Source: Pyrocephalus nanus
Lineage: Eukaryota; Chordata; Aves; Passeriformes; Tyrannidae
NCBI GenBank assembly: GCA_038380795.1
Contig: CM076260.1
Location: 79,025,843-79,089,842, forward strand
Reading direction: 5' to 3'
DNA: 64,000 bases
Part shown: positions 9,101 through 21,100 of the stretch, in pieces
Layout: every line of letters begins with the position of its first letter
Position numbering within the stretch: position 1 is the stretch's first letter
The notes under the pieces: generated by a model
Told to the model about the DNA's origin: nothing
Databases searched by the model: none
Seen by the model: the letters and a program-made list of their open reading frames with translations, nothing else
Position numbers and translations under genes: made by a program

Positions 9101-12100
9101 ACTAGTTGCAACATAGTTTGCTAAATATCTAAGTCATTGCATCAGTGAGATACTTCTGGCATTTCTTAATTAGCTCTCCCGCCCTCAAAGCATCCTGGAA
9201 TGCTCAAGAAGGGATGAATAGCGTAAGTATGCCAAAAGAGAAGTATTTGACCTAAACCCCTCTTTTTTGAGTCATTGCCTTGTGAGCTGTGTTGGAGGTT
9301 TGTTATACCAAATTATGGCTGTTTAAAATGTGCTTTTCATGTCTTCTTTTGCATTAAATTTATTAAAGGGTGGGGTACCCAAAAATCAAAAGAGGTGATG
9401 TCAGCCATAAGATTACTGGACTTTAAAAAGAAGTATAGAGAGAAGATTAATAGGTCAGAAATGGGTGAGTTTTTTATTAAAAACTAGTATTGTTGAAAAG
9501 TGTTGAAGAGTGATGGTTGGCATACTGGACTGAGAACCATGTTTTTAAATACAATGCTTGTTGGGGTATTATTTATATTTTAGAAGCTGTTGGTAAGTTA
9601 CCAAGCGGAGAAGAAGACCGAAAAAATGGTGAAAACCATTAGAGTGGGAAAAAAAAATCAATTTCTCAGCTTCAGTCAGGGATGATGTGAACTTGAAAAA
9701 GATAAAGTGACGACAGAAATATGTATCTAGCTCTTGTTTTCTGACTTGAACTGCTATTTACCTTTCCCTTTGGAAGAAAGGAGCTATTAATATTTGTAAC
9801 CAGCAACATATGTTATACACTGAGGCATGCCTTCTGAATTCTATCTAGCAAATGCTTAACTATGCTTATTTGTTTAAGCTTTTTTTTGTCAGTGACAAAA
9901 ATATATTTTCAGTTACTAATGCATCATATCAATTTAGAAATAACAAGCGTATAAAAATAAGGGGGTGTGTTGCAAAGGATTGTGAAATTTTGCAAGAATG
10001 CAAACACTTTTGTAGTTGTAGCAGTTGCTCCAGTAGAAGATTTTACCTTATAAACTTGGCTCACAAGAGTGAAATTCCTGTTCTATGGGCAGTTATACCT
10101 AAATGTTTCATACGTGATAGTCTTAGGGGAGGATAGCCCTCCGAAGAATTCAAGGCTAAATTAAGGAAATGGCTATGATTTTATGTTTCTGAAAGTCAAG
10201 TGAGGTTTTGAGAGTGTGGGTTTTTGTTTTGTTTTAAATTAGTAACAGTTAACTTAAACATTACTTATGAGAAATGTAAAAGAAACATATCTTCCCGTGG
10301 TCCTGATAAAGTGGCTGTGAATCACGTTAGAGCACTGTCTCACCAAGTGTGTACCCTCTGTGACTGATGTACAGGTCATTTTCTTGGTTCACCTGGTACT
10401 ACAGCAGACCCTGCTTTGCTGAACATTGCATGAAGCCATACTACTTAGGTTACTACTCTCTTTTCTAGTTAGTATAATACATAAAGGGAAGTGAAATAAA
10501 ATACCCATCTTAAATCTACACAGGTAGTTGAAAGAAAGAAATAATAAAGCAGTTGTCTGAGGTCCTGTGGTGTGAACGAGACATATCCTTATCTAAAACC
10601 AAGCCCATATTTTCTGACTTCCAAGTCAGTTGTCATCTCTCAGCTACAAATCTCTCAAATTTCCTTTCTGACATATTGGAAATGTTAAGCTGTATCAGAG
10701 GGATGTGGCATTTATGATTGGCAAATTTTGGAGTTTTTGTGAAGTCAGCTGAATCAAAAAAAATTTAAAAAAGAAATGTAAGAAAAAAATATACTGAACA
10801 TTAGAAAAGACCACTACTGTCAGTAAGTCAGTTCTTGAAAATATTTTTATTTATCTGGAAAGAGGTTTTCTGTTGTGTGTGTTGGGGTGTTTTTCTAGAA
10901 TAGTCAGTGTTGTTATTTCTTTTTCATGGGTCTTTATTAAGTAACTGTCTTATGTTGACTCAGTTTGCTGAATTATTAATTTATATACTTAGGTATTTGT
11001 TTTGTTGTGAGATACATTGCTTTATGATGTGTGGTGGCCTCATTGGAAAGCAAAAATACTGTTCTTGGTTCCCAATCTTGTACGATAAATAAAACATAGC
11101 ATGAGTTTTAGGTTCATTGAAAAGTGCGGAAAGCGTGTATGTTAGGAAATATTTAGGCTCAGGTGTATTATTACTTGTGCTGCTGCAGCGTCCTAACATG
11201 TTAAGAGGCTAAGATGCCATTTATAGCTGCTTCTTTGAATATTTAGTAAGTATTTTGTAAATATAGTAGTTGTTTTGGCTATTTGAATTAGGAAATTGCT
11301 TTCAATGTCTGAGTCCAGGTCAAGTAGTCAAGCTAGACACATGCTGACTGCTTTTAGTTCTCTCATGTTTTTTCCAATTAAAATACCAGTTAGTAAATAC
11401 TTTCTTTAATGTTACTTATTGTGGCTAATGATGGGATTGCTTTTTTTTTTTTTATTTGCAGAACGTGCTACTGAAAGTATCCATCAACTGAAATATGCCT
11501 TGGCAAAGGGTGAGGATGACATTGGCTTTGACCAGTCCTCTATGGATGAGAGCAATGATGATGCGGACAGGGAAAATGATGACTGTGGGAATGCATCCAG
11601 GCAGGAACTGCAGCACAGTCATGCAGGTAATACTACTCTGAAAGCAAATGGTTTAATCATTTTTTAGAAATTAAACTAATTTATTTGAAAAAATTAGGAA
11701 TTTTTTGTTATAATGGTGTTTGGGGTTTTTTTGTCTTTTCCTAGTTAATCAACTTAAAATTTTGCTGCAACATCAAGAGAGAATGGAAAGTGAAGTCTCT
11801 CCATCAAGAAGGAGGTCATCATTCTGTGTATGTTTCTTCTGGTTTCCTTTGTGTTGTTTGAATGAAAGGCATGCATATTGAGAACAATTTCATAGTATAC
11901 AGGGAGAAAAAGAAGCATTGAATCGCTTTTATATTCTTAAATACATGAGATTGCTGAAGCTATGGCGGACTTTGGTATGCTTATGACCATAGTGAAAGAA
12001 AAAGGAATCTATAATACAGGGTTAGACTTTTCTCCTTTTTTGCTGATCATGCAGTGTGGGTTATTTGTTCTTTTTGTTGTGTAAACAGTTGGGGTAAACC

Positions 12101-15100
12101 ATGTGGAAAAATTTCTGTAAAAGCAGCCTCTGTTTTCCTTTGACTGTATCTTAAGGATTCTCAACAGCCTTCTTATGCTGTAATTATGCTTTTTCTTTAA
12201 AGGATTAGAAATGTTCATGTAAGAACAGGTTTTGGAGTCCTCTGCCAAAATGCAGTGCTTTCAGTGTAATTTTGTTTATACCCTTGCAAGGGCTTCTAAG
12301 TTCTGCTTTCTTGCAGCAAAACTGCACGAAAGCATTTGCAGTACACAGTTCAGTTACGGAGCAGCTGCTAGTTAATAGTATCTTAATGGGAAAATAATTC
12401 AAAGACCTTGTTACAGTTTTATCTTTTGACGGCCTTTGCTGGCTGTTTTTGGTTTATACTAAGCAGCTCTTTGCTGTTGAAGCTGAGGTAACAGCAGAAT
12501 GATCTAAAGCCTGTATTCCTGCTGTGTTGCTGTCAGCCTTTGTAAAGAGCCTAGCTCTACTGTCCTGACGCTGAGAAATTTGATTTAAAGTTAACTTCTC
12601 TGAGTGTTCTAAAATTCATGAGTTTAGTATGGTTGTCTTGACAGGTGTTTTGCCTCATAATGACATAGGAAAGAGTTAGTGTTTTGTAACTCAAGGGAGT
12701 GATGGTTGGTTGACCTTGGCATGACATGAATCAGTATCCGTTTGTATTTAGCCTGGGAGGGGAGGGAAACAATCTGTTATTCCACCTTTGGTGAAGTTTT
12801 CTACTTGTATTGGAAAGTTTTAGTAGAGTGGAAAATTCAGTAAACAGAATACTTTTATTTAAGAAACATGGGCTAGTGCTTTCAGGGAGTGGGTTAAAGA
12901 ATGGATGAATAAACAGAGAAAAAATGGGAATATACTGTATTAGTAGGGCATTGTCTCATTTCTTCCTCTTGAAGTTTCCAGTGAGTGGCATTCTGTGAAG
13001 TGGTATCCTTATTCTTCTTTGCAGCTGTCCTCCACCTGCTTGCTAAATAGGATGTGAAAGTGTTCTGAAGACAGACCAAGTGTAAAGCTCAAAAAAATGT
13101 AAAAGTATGAAAGTGTGCCCACACCAAAAGAATCCCAAACCCTTATAAAATATGAGCTCGTCTGGTGATTTACTGGACACTGCAGAAATGCTTCTTTTAT
13201 AAGAAAAACCTAATTCCCCACAGGTCAAGGAAAGCAAACTTAAATTATCAATAACCTTAACCTTTTGCTTTGAGTTACGCTGAAATACCTGATGACAACT
13301 GAATACTGTATGACTGCATGATCTTAGTTAAATATTTCACAGAAAGTATACTGTTTAGGAACCTTTACCACACTTCGTACATATAAATTACGTTGTCTTA
13401 ACAAAATTCCCTTTTCTTTCTCATTGATAAGAGTTGCCATAGACATCAAGTGGGTAAATCTTTTTGTTGATTACATCCAAACAGTTGGGTGAAAATTTTC
13501 CTTTTGCTCTACATTTCACCGCCTAAGGTCAAGGACCAACAAGATTGCTTTACACAGCAAATGCAGTTCTGCAACCTGGGTTTTGGCTAACCTAGCTGCA
13601 CCTAGCCTCTGTTCCTGACACTGCTGTTGTAGCTGGAGTTTCTGTGATGGATTCCTGGTGTTTGTTGCCAGTTTACAGGGTAGCAGAGTTTCTCTGATTC
13701 TGTGGATTAGATGTTTGAAATTTGAGGCATTCAGGAAAAGTACAGGGTGGGACAAATTATTTGTGATGGTGGCAAAACTTTGTCACCATGTAGAATGCTG
13801 ACTTTTAAAGCTGCTAAGCATTTGTATTTTATAAATACTTTTTAATATTAAGTGTGCAAATGTGAACAGGATTTCTGAGACTCAGGCATATAAATGTTTG
13901 GTAATTCATACTGATCAGATGTGTCTTTCAGTTCTGATTTTAATGTTCAGCCTAATTTAAATACATGCCTCCCCTGACCATTGTTCTTTCACCCTATAAC
14001 ATGTTACATTATCAGAACATTAATAAAAAAATCTCAAATTAATTTCTAATCAATTTATAACAATTATCTTGTAAAAAAGGTTTAAAAGAGTCACAAAGAG
14101 GGGTTCTCAGGAAAATATACATGTTATTTTCTTTTTAGTGAAACTGTTCGTTACCACTGTTGTTCACAGTACACTGATGTTTCTCAGGTTAAATATTAGC
14201 ACACTGTTTTTCAGTGAAAAATAATTTGTATAGAAATGGAGTTTTCCCACAATTTTTAACACTGTTGTGGTGTAGTCTTTTCAGGCAGCCGGAGGTGTCA
14301 GCTGCAAGGTGTTCATTACACTTTCAAAGAAGAGGGAGGGATGAATAAAAGGCAGCAAAACAGAAAAATGAGTGACAAATATTATCAGGGTTATATTATA
14401 TACACTTTAACAAGTGTGATTAATTTCTTTTAAAATTTATGAAGTAGTTAATATTAACAGACTTTAAATCAAGGTGAATTCTGAATTTGAAATTCATGGG
14501 ACTTACATGCACTGAGCCAGGTGAAATACAGTGCAAATTTGGAGTTCCTTCTCTAAATGTTTTTCCAAATGCTTCTGGATATACTCCATTTCTTTCTCCA
14601 ATTGTAGTCCCAGATACCTCAGGAGTTCCTGAAAATGAGTTCCATGATCTTCAAGTCCTTAATTATATTTAAGAATATGGCATATTTTTGCACAAAAAGA
14701 TAAGTTTCTGACCCGAGATTACAGATGTTATGATTGTATCAGTTTCAAACTAGCTAGGGATCGTCATAAAGATGTTTGTTTTCATCCAGAATCATGGACT
14801 AATGCTAGAAATGTACCTGTTGTTCCTCTGAAAGGATTCCAGTAACAACTCTGTGTGCATTTTGAATCCATACCAGAAAAGTGTACATGTGTTCTGTATG
14901 CAAGCAACTTCTTTTTGCAATAAATGGAAAACTGGAAAATAACACATACTATTCTGTATTTCCTTTAGAAACCCCCAGAAGCTGTACCTGGAGACTCACC
15001 AGTCCTTTCTGATCTCATTCCTATAATCAATGATCAGTCACAGTACATTAACCATTTGGAAGCAGAAGTGAAGTTTTGCAAGGTATCAGACAACATATTT

Positions 15101-18100
15101 GACCTACTAAAACCCTGATCCCCCAAATATGAATAACTGCTTTAAAAGTAACTTAATTTTGATTTGAGATTGCTTGTTGTAATGACCAAAACTGAGCCAA
15201 ATGCAGTTCAGTAGATCCCTTACCATGTAGCTTAGTCTCTGCTGTTTAAGGGTCTTTAGGGGATTTTTAGTCCTAATACAAATAACCTTTTTTTTTAAAG
15301 TAGTTACATGGGAATTCAAGCTGCAAAAATACCATGTATCTTTTGAGTATTCTTACTCCCTCTTAAAAGGGTTAAAACACTTAAAAACATTAATCTAGAT
15401 TTTGGTCTCAAGATGTATTCCAATGTTGATAGCTGTCTCAAGGAGCCTTTTACATGCTGATCCTTTATACTATAGGAGGAGCTCTCTGGGATGAAAGATC
15501 AAGTACAAGCAGTTGTACTTGAAAATGAGGAACTTCATCAGAAACTGAAATTCTTAACTGCAGAATGTGCATTGAGAGAACAAACTCTTCTAGATGCCTC
15601 GGTAGGTTTTTAGTTTTTGTTGTTTTAATCAGTGCTTAGGGACATGACCTGATTCTTTTTATGGAAGGCTATACAAATGGTTATCTGCTAACTGAATTTT
15701 AGTCAAAATTTAATGAGAATTTGCAAACATGGATTTCCTTGGGTAACATCATTATCGTAGGTTGCTAACCTAATTAACTTGTTTATTGGTTCTTATATTC
15801 TACTGAAATTTGTAAGATTCAATACTTACATAAGTAGCGTTCGTTTAAAGAAGCAGCCTGCATAATTATAACTGAAGCATTAATATTTTTGTTTTAGGCA
15901 AATACTCAGAACTCGTGGCCTGCAGGTGGTAAAGACTTTAGCACGCGCCAGCCTGTCACCTCATCACCAGCACGTAACAAAGATCAGGCTTTTGTTACAG
16001 CAGTTGCTGGAGGCGTAGAAAAATGGCCTGTAGAACTGGTTGGTATAAACTTTCTTCACAGAGTCCTACCTTTGCAAAAACTCAGTCCCTTGTTGTTGCT
16101 GCAGTTCTGATGATTAATTTTGTAACAGACACAGGAGGAGTTTTGGTTGACTGAACCTTAATCTGACCTCAAATTTTATGCTCTTAAACCTCATCTTCTC
16201 ATTATGCCCTAATTAATGTTATGGAGTTAGATACTGATGGCAGGTTGTATCTGCAGATGTTGACTTTCCACAGATAAGTTGTTTAAAGATGATGGCTCCA
16301 CTGTACTTTTGGAGATTCTTAGCATTAACACAATGCCCAAGCAGGTGGGAACTAGCTGGTGTAATTTATGTAGCCTTTTACACAAGCTCTTTTGTAATGA
16401 GTTGTTCTGCTTCTGGTGCAGCACAGGCTCAGTGAGGTACAAAAGTAGATTTGTGCAGTCTTCTTTCCCTGAACTAAATTACATGCTTTTCGCTCTTAGA
16501 CATACAGAGGTATCCTAGTGATTTAAAGATGATGTTGTCTCTATCTTATATTTTTAGTTTGGCAAGATATTAATTTTTCTTTTGCTGTGGAGTAGTGGGG
16601 TGGCATTGCTGTCTCTTGGGAAAAAAGCTTGGTTAACTGAAAAGTTTTGATATTTTTTATCCATGTGCATATGTGCACTCTGAAATGTATGGGGTACTGT
16701 AATTCTTCAATTATATTTATTTTTTCACTAAAAAATATAGTTTTCTTATTTTTGTGCTGATATTTTAGAGCTGAAAACCTTCTCAATGATCCTTTTTGCC
16801 TGCAGTTATTTGAAAGCTAGGTTTTACAGTAATTGCACTTTTCTTCATCTGTCACATTTAAAGCAAGAGAATCATGTTGATTGTGACTTTTTTCTAAGTG
16901 TCATAGTGAGCTAAAATTTTAGTGCTTTCTCTGATTTGTTATCACCATTGCATTTAACATGAGTGTGGTTGATTCATATACTTTGTTCTTCGCTGGGTAA
17001 TAAAAGTAACTCACTGTATTATAAATAAATAGCCTGTCTACTTCCAGTTCTTCAGAATTCCTCTTTAATATCTTCTGACTTACAGGAAAGCAAGAACAAA
17101 CTCAGGATATAGTCATCAGTTTGGGTAAAGCATTTTAGAGGGCTACAGTTGGAGCTGAAACAGTTTACCATATAAGTTTCTGGCTAGATATATAGAAATA
17201 AGAAAATGGGAGAGTTGTTCATTTTGTAGATGTTCAGAAGTGTGAAATATTTAGATTTCTCTGCCACTAGTGTTTTAACAAGTTTATTTCCTCAGGGGAA
17301 AAGAATGAATGTGGCTAAAGTCTAGGTTTATTTGTAAAGACTATTATGAAGAAAGCCAAAGACACTTCTTTTCTCCCATCTTTTCTAAAGGAGAATCTAA
17401 AACTTCTTTATCAAGAAAGAGTCGATATCCTTGATGCTCAAATACAATCTCTAAGGTAAAGTGAAATGTTTACTTTTTCCTTAAAATGATTGTTAATGAC
17501 CCCATAACAGCATGAACCACTCTTGGTCTGAATTTAACTAGGAGAATGCATGAATGCCTGAGTGTTGTGTTTTCTGACAGTGTCCTTGAAAGCTGGTTTT
17601 GTGGAAAGTTTTCTCAAATATAAATGCAGCAAAAAAAAAAAATTGTAAATACTGATACTTTAAAGTAACAGTAGCAATATAAGATGTCTTTATCAGTTTT
17701 ACCCTCTTTCCTCAGATAAACACCATGTCTGCTAAGGTATATCAAAGGAAAAAAGAGCAGTTAATATTGTATCTTGTGTGAGGTTTTCCATAATTAGCAA
17801 TCTTTTACTAATCTTTTGTATTGCGAATTTCAGAGATCTTAAGCATCAAACTAGTTTAGGCCACATAATGATTTTGGAGCAGGAAAATATAATTTTAAGG
17901 TTTGTAGGCAGTGTTTCCAGTTGTGTAGCTTGCATATCTTTAAACACAAAGATATTTGAAAGTTAGTCCTCATGTACTTATCAAAATATTCAAGGTTTGA
18001 ATAGGTAGCAAATTATGAAAAAACAGAGGAAGGGGCAACCACTTTAGGATATGGTTTTCAGACTGAACTTCCACTTGTACACCTGCATTAATGATACTGC

Positions 18101-21100
18101 TTCTGACTGTTTATTTGTGCTTTTCCCTAAATAAATTGTGGTTTCATATATCTGAAAACTCTAGGCTTTTCTCTCTGTGTAAAAAGAGTTACTGGTAGGG
18201 AGACAAGTTTAAATAATACTGTCTGCAGTGGTGAAATCTGAAACATGCAAAGCTAGTTGTTTAGTGAATGTAAAGGAGGATCTTAAATTTCAGCTGTTTT
18301 TATTTTTTTTCCCACTTGGCTTAAAGTGTTATGTATACTCAGAAATAATTATAGGAGGCTAAAGTAGTCTGAAAATTTCCTCAAGTACATTATTCAGCCT
18401 CTTGATTTCTCCCAAGAGGCATGATCTTTCAAACTGTAAGTTCTGCAAAGCTAAATTTTAATTGAAGTGAGAAATTATATCACTTTCAATGGGACTTGAA
18501 TTCAATTTAACTTCAAGCATGAATTTACACAGGACTTGCTGATTTCTTTCCAAGGCTTTCCAACAATAGGTCTGTTGTACCATGACTGTCTAAGGATATA
18601 TGCAGAGCAAATTCTGTTCAGGTTATAGTGGATTATATTTAATAGACCAACTACTAAAATTGGAAAAAGTGCACAGAAGATTTTCCAGATGGAAATAAGC
18701 ATGCATGCAGTGTATATATCATGTGCACAGTAAATCCGATGCAACCAGAATGTGTCAGACTTCCTATGTGTGTGCTGCCCAGATGGCCTGCATAACAAAC
18801 CAAAAGCTTTGGATTCATTGCACAATTTGTCAAATTGATCTATATGTGCACAGTGTGCATTTGTCTGGAACTTCCTGATGTTAGCATTCCTACTGCTTGC
18901 AATCTCCCCAGCCTGACACATGCTTGGAAATTCTGGAGAAAATTCTTCAGAGCACCTGGTAAAAATTTCGGAGACAAGTGAAAAACTTGGCCTGTCCTTC
19001 TGCACATTTGTTTGACCTCAAGTTCATGAATATCTCTGGATCAGAGTGAATGCGCTGAATAGATCTGGATTCTTGTCTGAAGAGTAGAGAATAAATATGA
19101 AGTTAATGATGTTATTAATAATAACAGAAAATTTTTAGAGTATTGAAATATTTATACAGCTGGTAGTGTTTCTTGCTAATGAATCTTATACTCTGTTCAG
19201 ATAATATCTAAGCCTACAAGTTTTTTATCTAATAATTTTCTGATACTACAGGAGGAAGGAACAAATTAACATAATATTGTTTTCTCTATTAATAACTTTA
19301 AGTGGGCAGTTCAACTGTTATTTTTCAGTAAAGTCTTTCTTCATCTACTGAAATGTGTAAAATAATTTCAGAGATTCTTTCAGTTCTTTTTAGTATATTG
19401 GTGTGATTATAACTTGCAGAAATGTTTGATTTCGCAAATAATATTTTTTTATTTCTTCTTTCTAGAAAAGACCTTTCAGAATCTCAGAAGACATGTAAAG
19501 ATTTGGAAGGAAGGCTGAAACAGCAGAAGTCACTTGTTTCAGCTGCAAACTGTAGCCGGGTTGGTGGTCTGTGTCTGAAATGTGCACAACACGAGGCAGT
19601 TCTTGCACAGACTCATTGTAATGTTCACGTGCAGGCCATCGAAAGGCTGACGAAGTAGGTCTGGGGGGGTATGTACTTTGTCATTGAAAGTATGGATGCT
19701 TACATTCAACCATTTCAGTCTCAATATGTTGGGTTGCATTCATAGAGAGATTTGCACATATGGAACAGTACAGTCCCAAGCTGAAGTCATAATGCTAAAG
19801 TGATGAATGTAGGTCCCAACCATTTTGAGATCGATAATTCAGTTTTTCTACTTATTTCAACTGGGAAAGAATGCTAGTCACTATCATGTAATTATGGTAC
19901 TTTGAGCTGTCCAGATAATGAGGCTATTCATAGTCTTTTTCCTGCACTTTTTGTACAAACAAGGCTTTCTCTCTGTCAGCACAAATATTGTGGAAGTCCT
20001 TGTATTTTGATTGATTATTTCCTGCAAAAGTTCCTTGTCTTTCTGTAGCTGGAATTTTCTCTGGCTTCACTTTGTTCTCCTTGCATTTGGGGAACTTTTC
20101 AGGTACATCAGCAGTAGGTCAGGTGCTCAGGGTAGGGATTTCCTACCAAAAACGTGTAGTAGATCCTCCCTGACAATAAGTCAGGGAAAAAAAGTTGGAT
20201 AAAAATAAATGAAATTATTTCCTGCAACCTTTTTTTAATTCTAGCTTTTATTTAAATAATTTTTTAAAAACAGCTATACAGGCTAAATATATAAAATCCA
20301 GAAACCCCAACAGCATTAAATTTTTTTTTCTTAGGAATTCTGCTAGTCAACCATCTTGAAAAAATCTCTGCCTCTCTACTTGCTAGTAATAATGATAGGA
20401 CACTGCAACTTTTTCAAACTTGGTTAAACAGCCCTTTATTTGTTGTCAGATATCTGAAGCTTCATAGGATTTCTGAAGTTTTAGAATGAGCCTGCTGGAG
20501 ATTAAATAGTGGGTCAGTTAGAAGTAAGGAGACTGAAGGGACGTAGTCCACAGTATGTATAGTCAGTCAAGTGGATGTTGTCCCTATGCATTTGATGGCC
20601 ATTGCCAGGATTTGTATATATTTTTCTAATATCAAGTCCAAGAATTTTCTGGGAAAGCTCTGTTGCTGAATAGTCAGTTTTCAAAATCTACATTTGTAAG
20701 AAAAGTAATTATTTGTCACAGATGTTGGAAAATATGAACAAACTATAATTCAGTACATTCTTGCCCTCTTGTATTATAAGGCAGCTCGAAGGAAAAGATT
20801 TGAGCTGACCTATATATCTATCTTAAACCATTATTTCATTCGAGGTTTAACAAAATCTAAAAGCTACATCTGCTTGTGATGCAGTTTATTAAAACCAAAG
20901 ATATTTCAGTAGGGATTTTTGAAGGAACTTTGTCCAGTTCTTGTAGAAATTAAATTTCAAAATATGGCTGTTAGTTCTCTGACAAATACAAAAAAGTGTG
21001 TTACTGTTTCACACAATGTCAAAAAAACAAAGAAACCAAACCCAAACGCAACAGTTTTCATCCAGAATCTCAAGTTGCACCTAAACTACACACAGTTTAC

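Larger units (their letters stand above)
3147..11461 (+). other. SDCCAG8: SDCCAG8 intron 1 (8.3 kb)
   Basis: The first 300 bases belong to the CpG island; the rest is AT-rich. It contains a direct repeat at 4481-4537, T runs at 5341-5354 and 7847-7888, a G4T8 block at 7997-8008, an A7C4 block at 6351-6361, and two tRNA-promoter-like fragments near 5430-5500 and 9510-9545. Small reading frames here look random. No exon or RNA gene is recognised. Confidence 0.9.

Noticed and set aside
18502..19005. 167-codon minus-strand open frame in intron 7
   Set aside because: No recognisable domain. By rough estimate a frame of this length is not exceptional in 64 kb of six-frame sequence.
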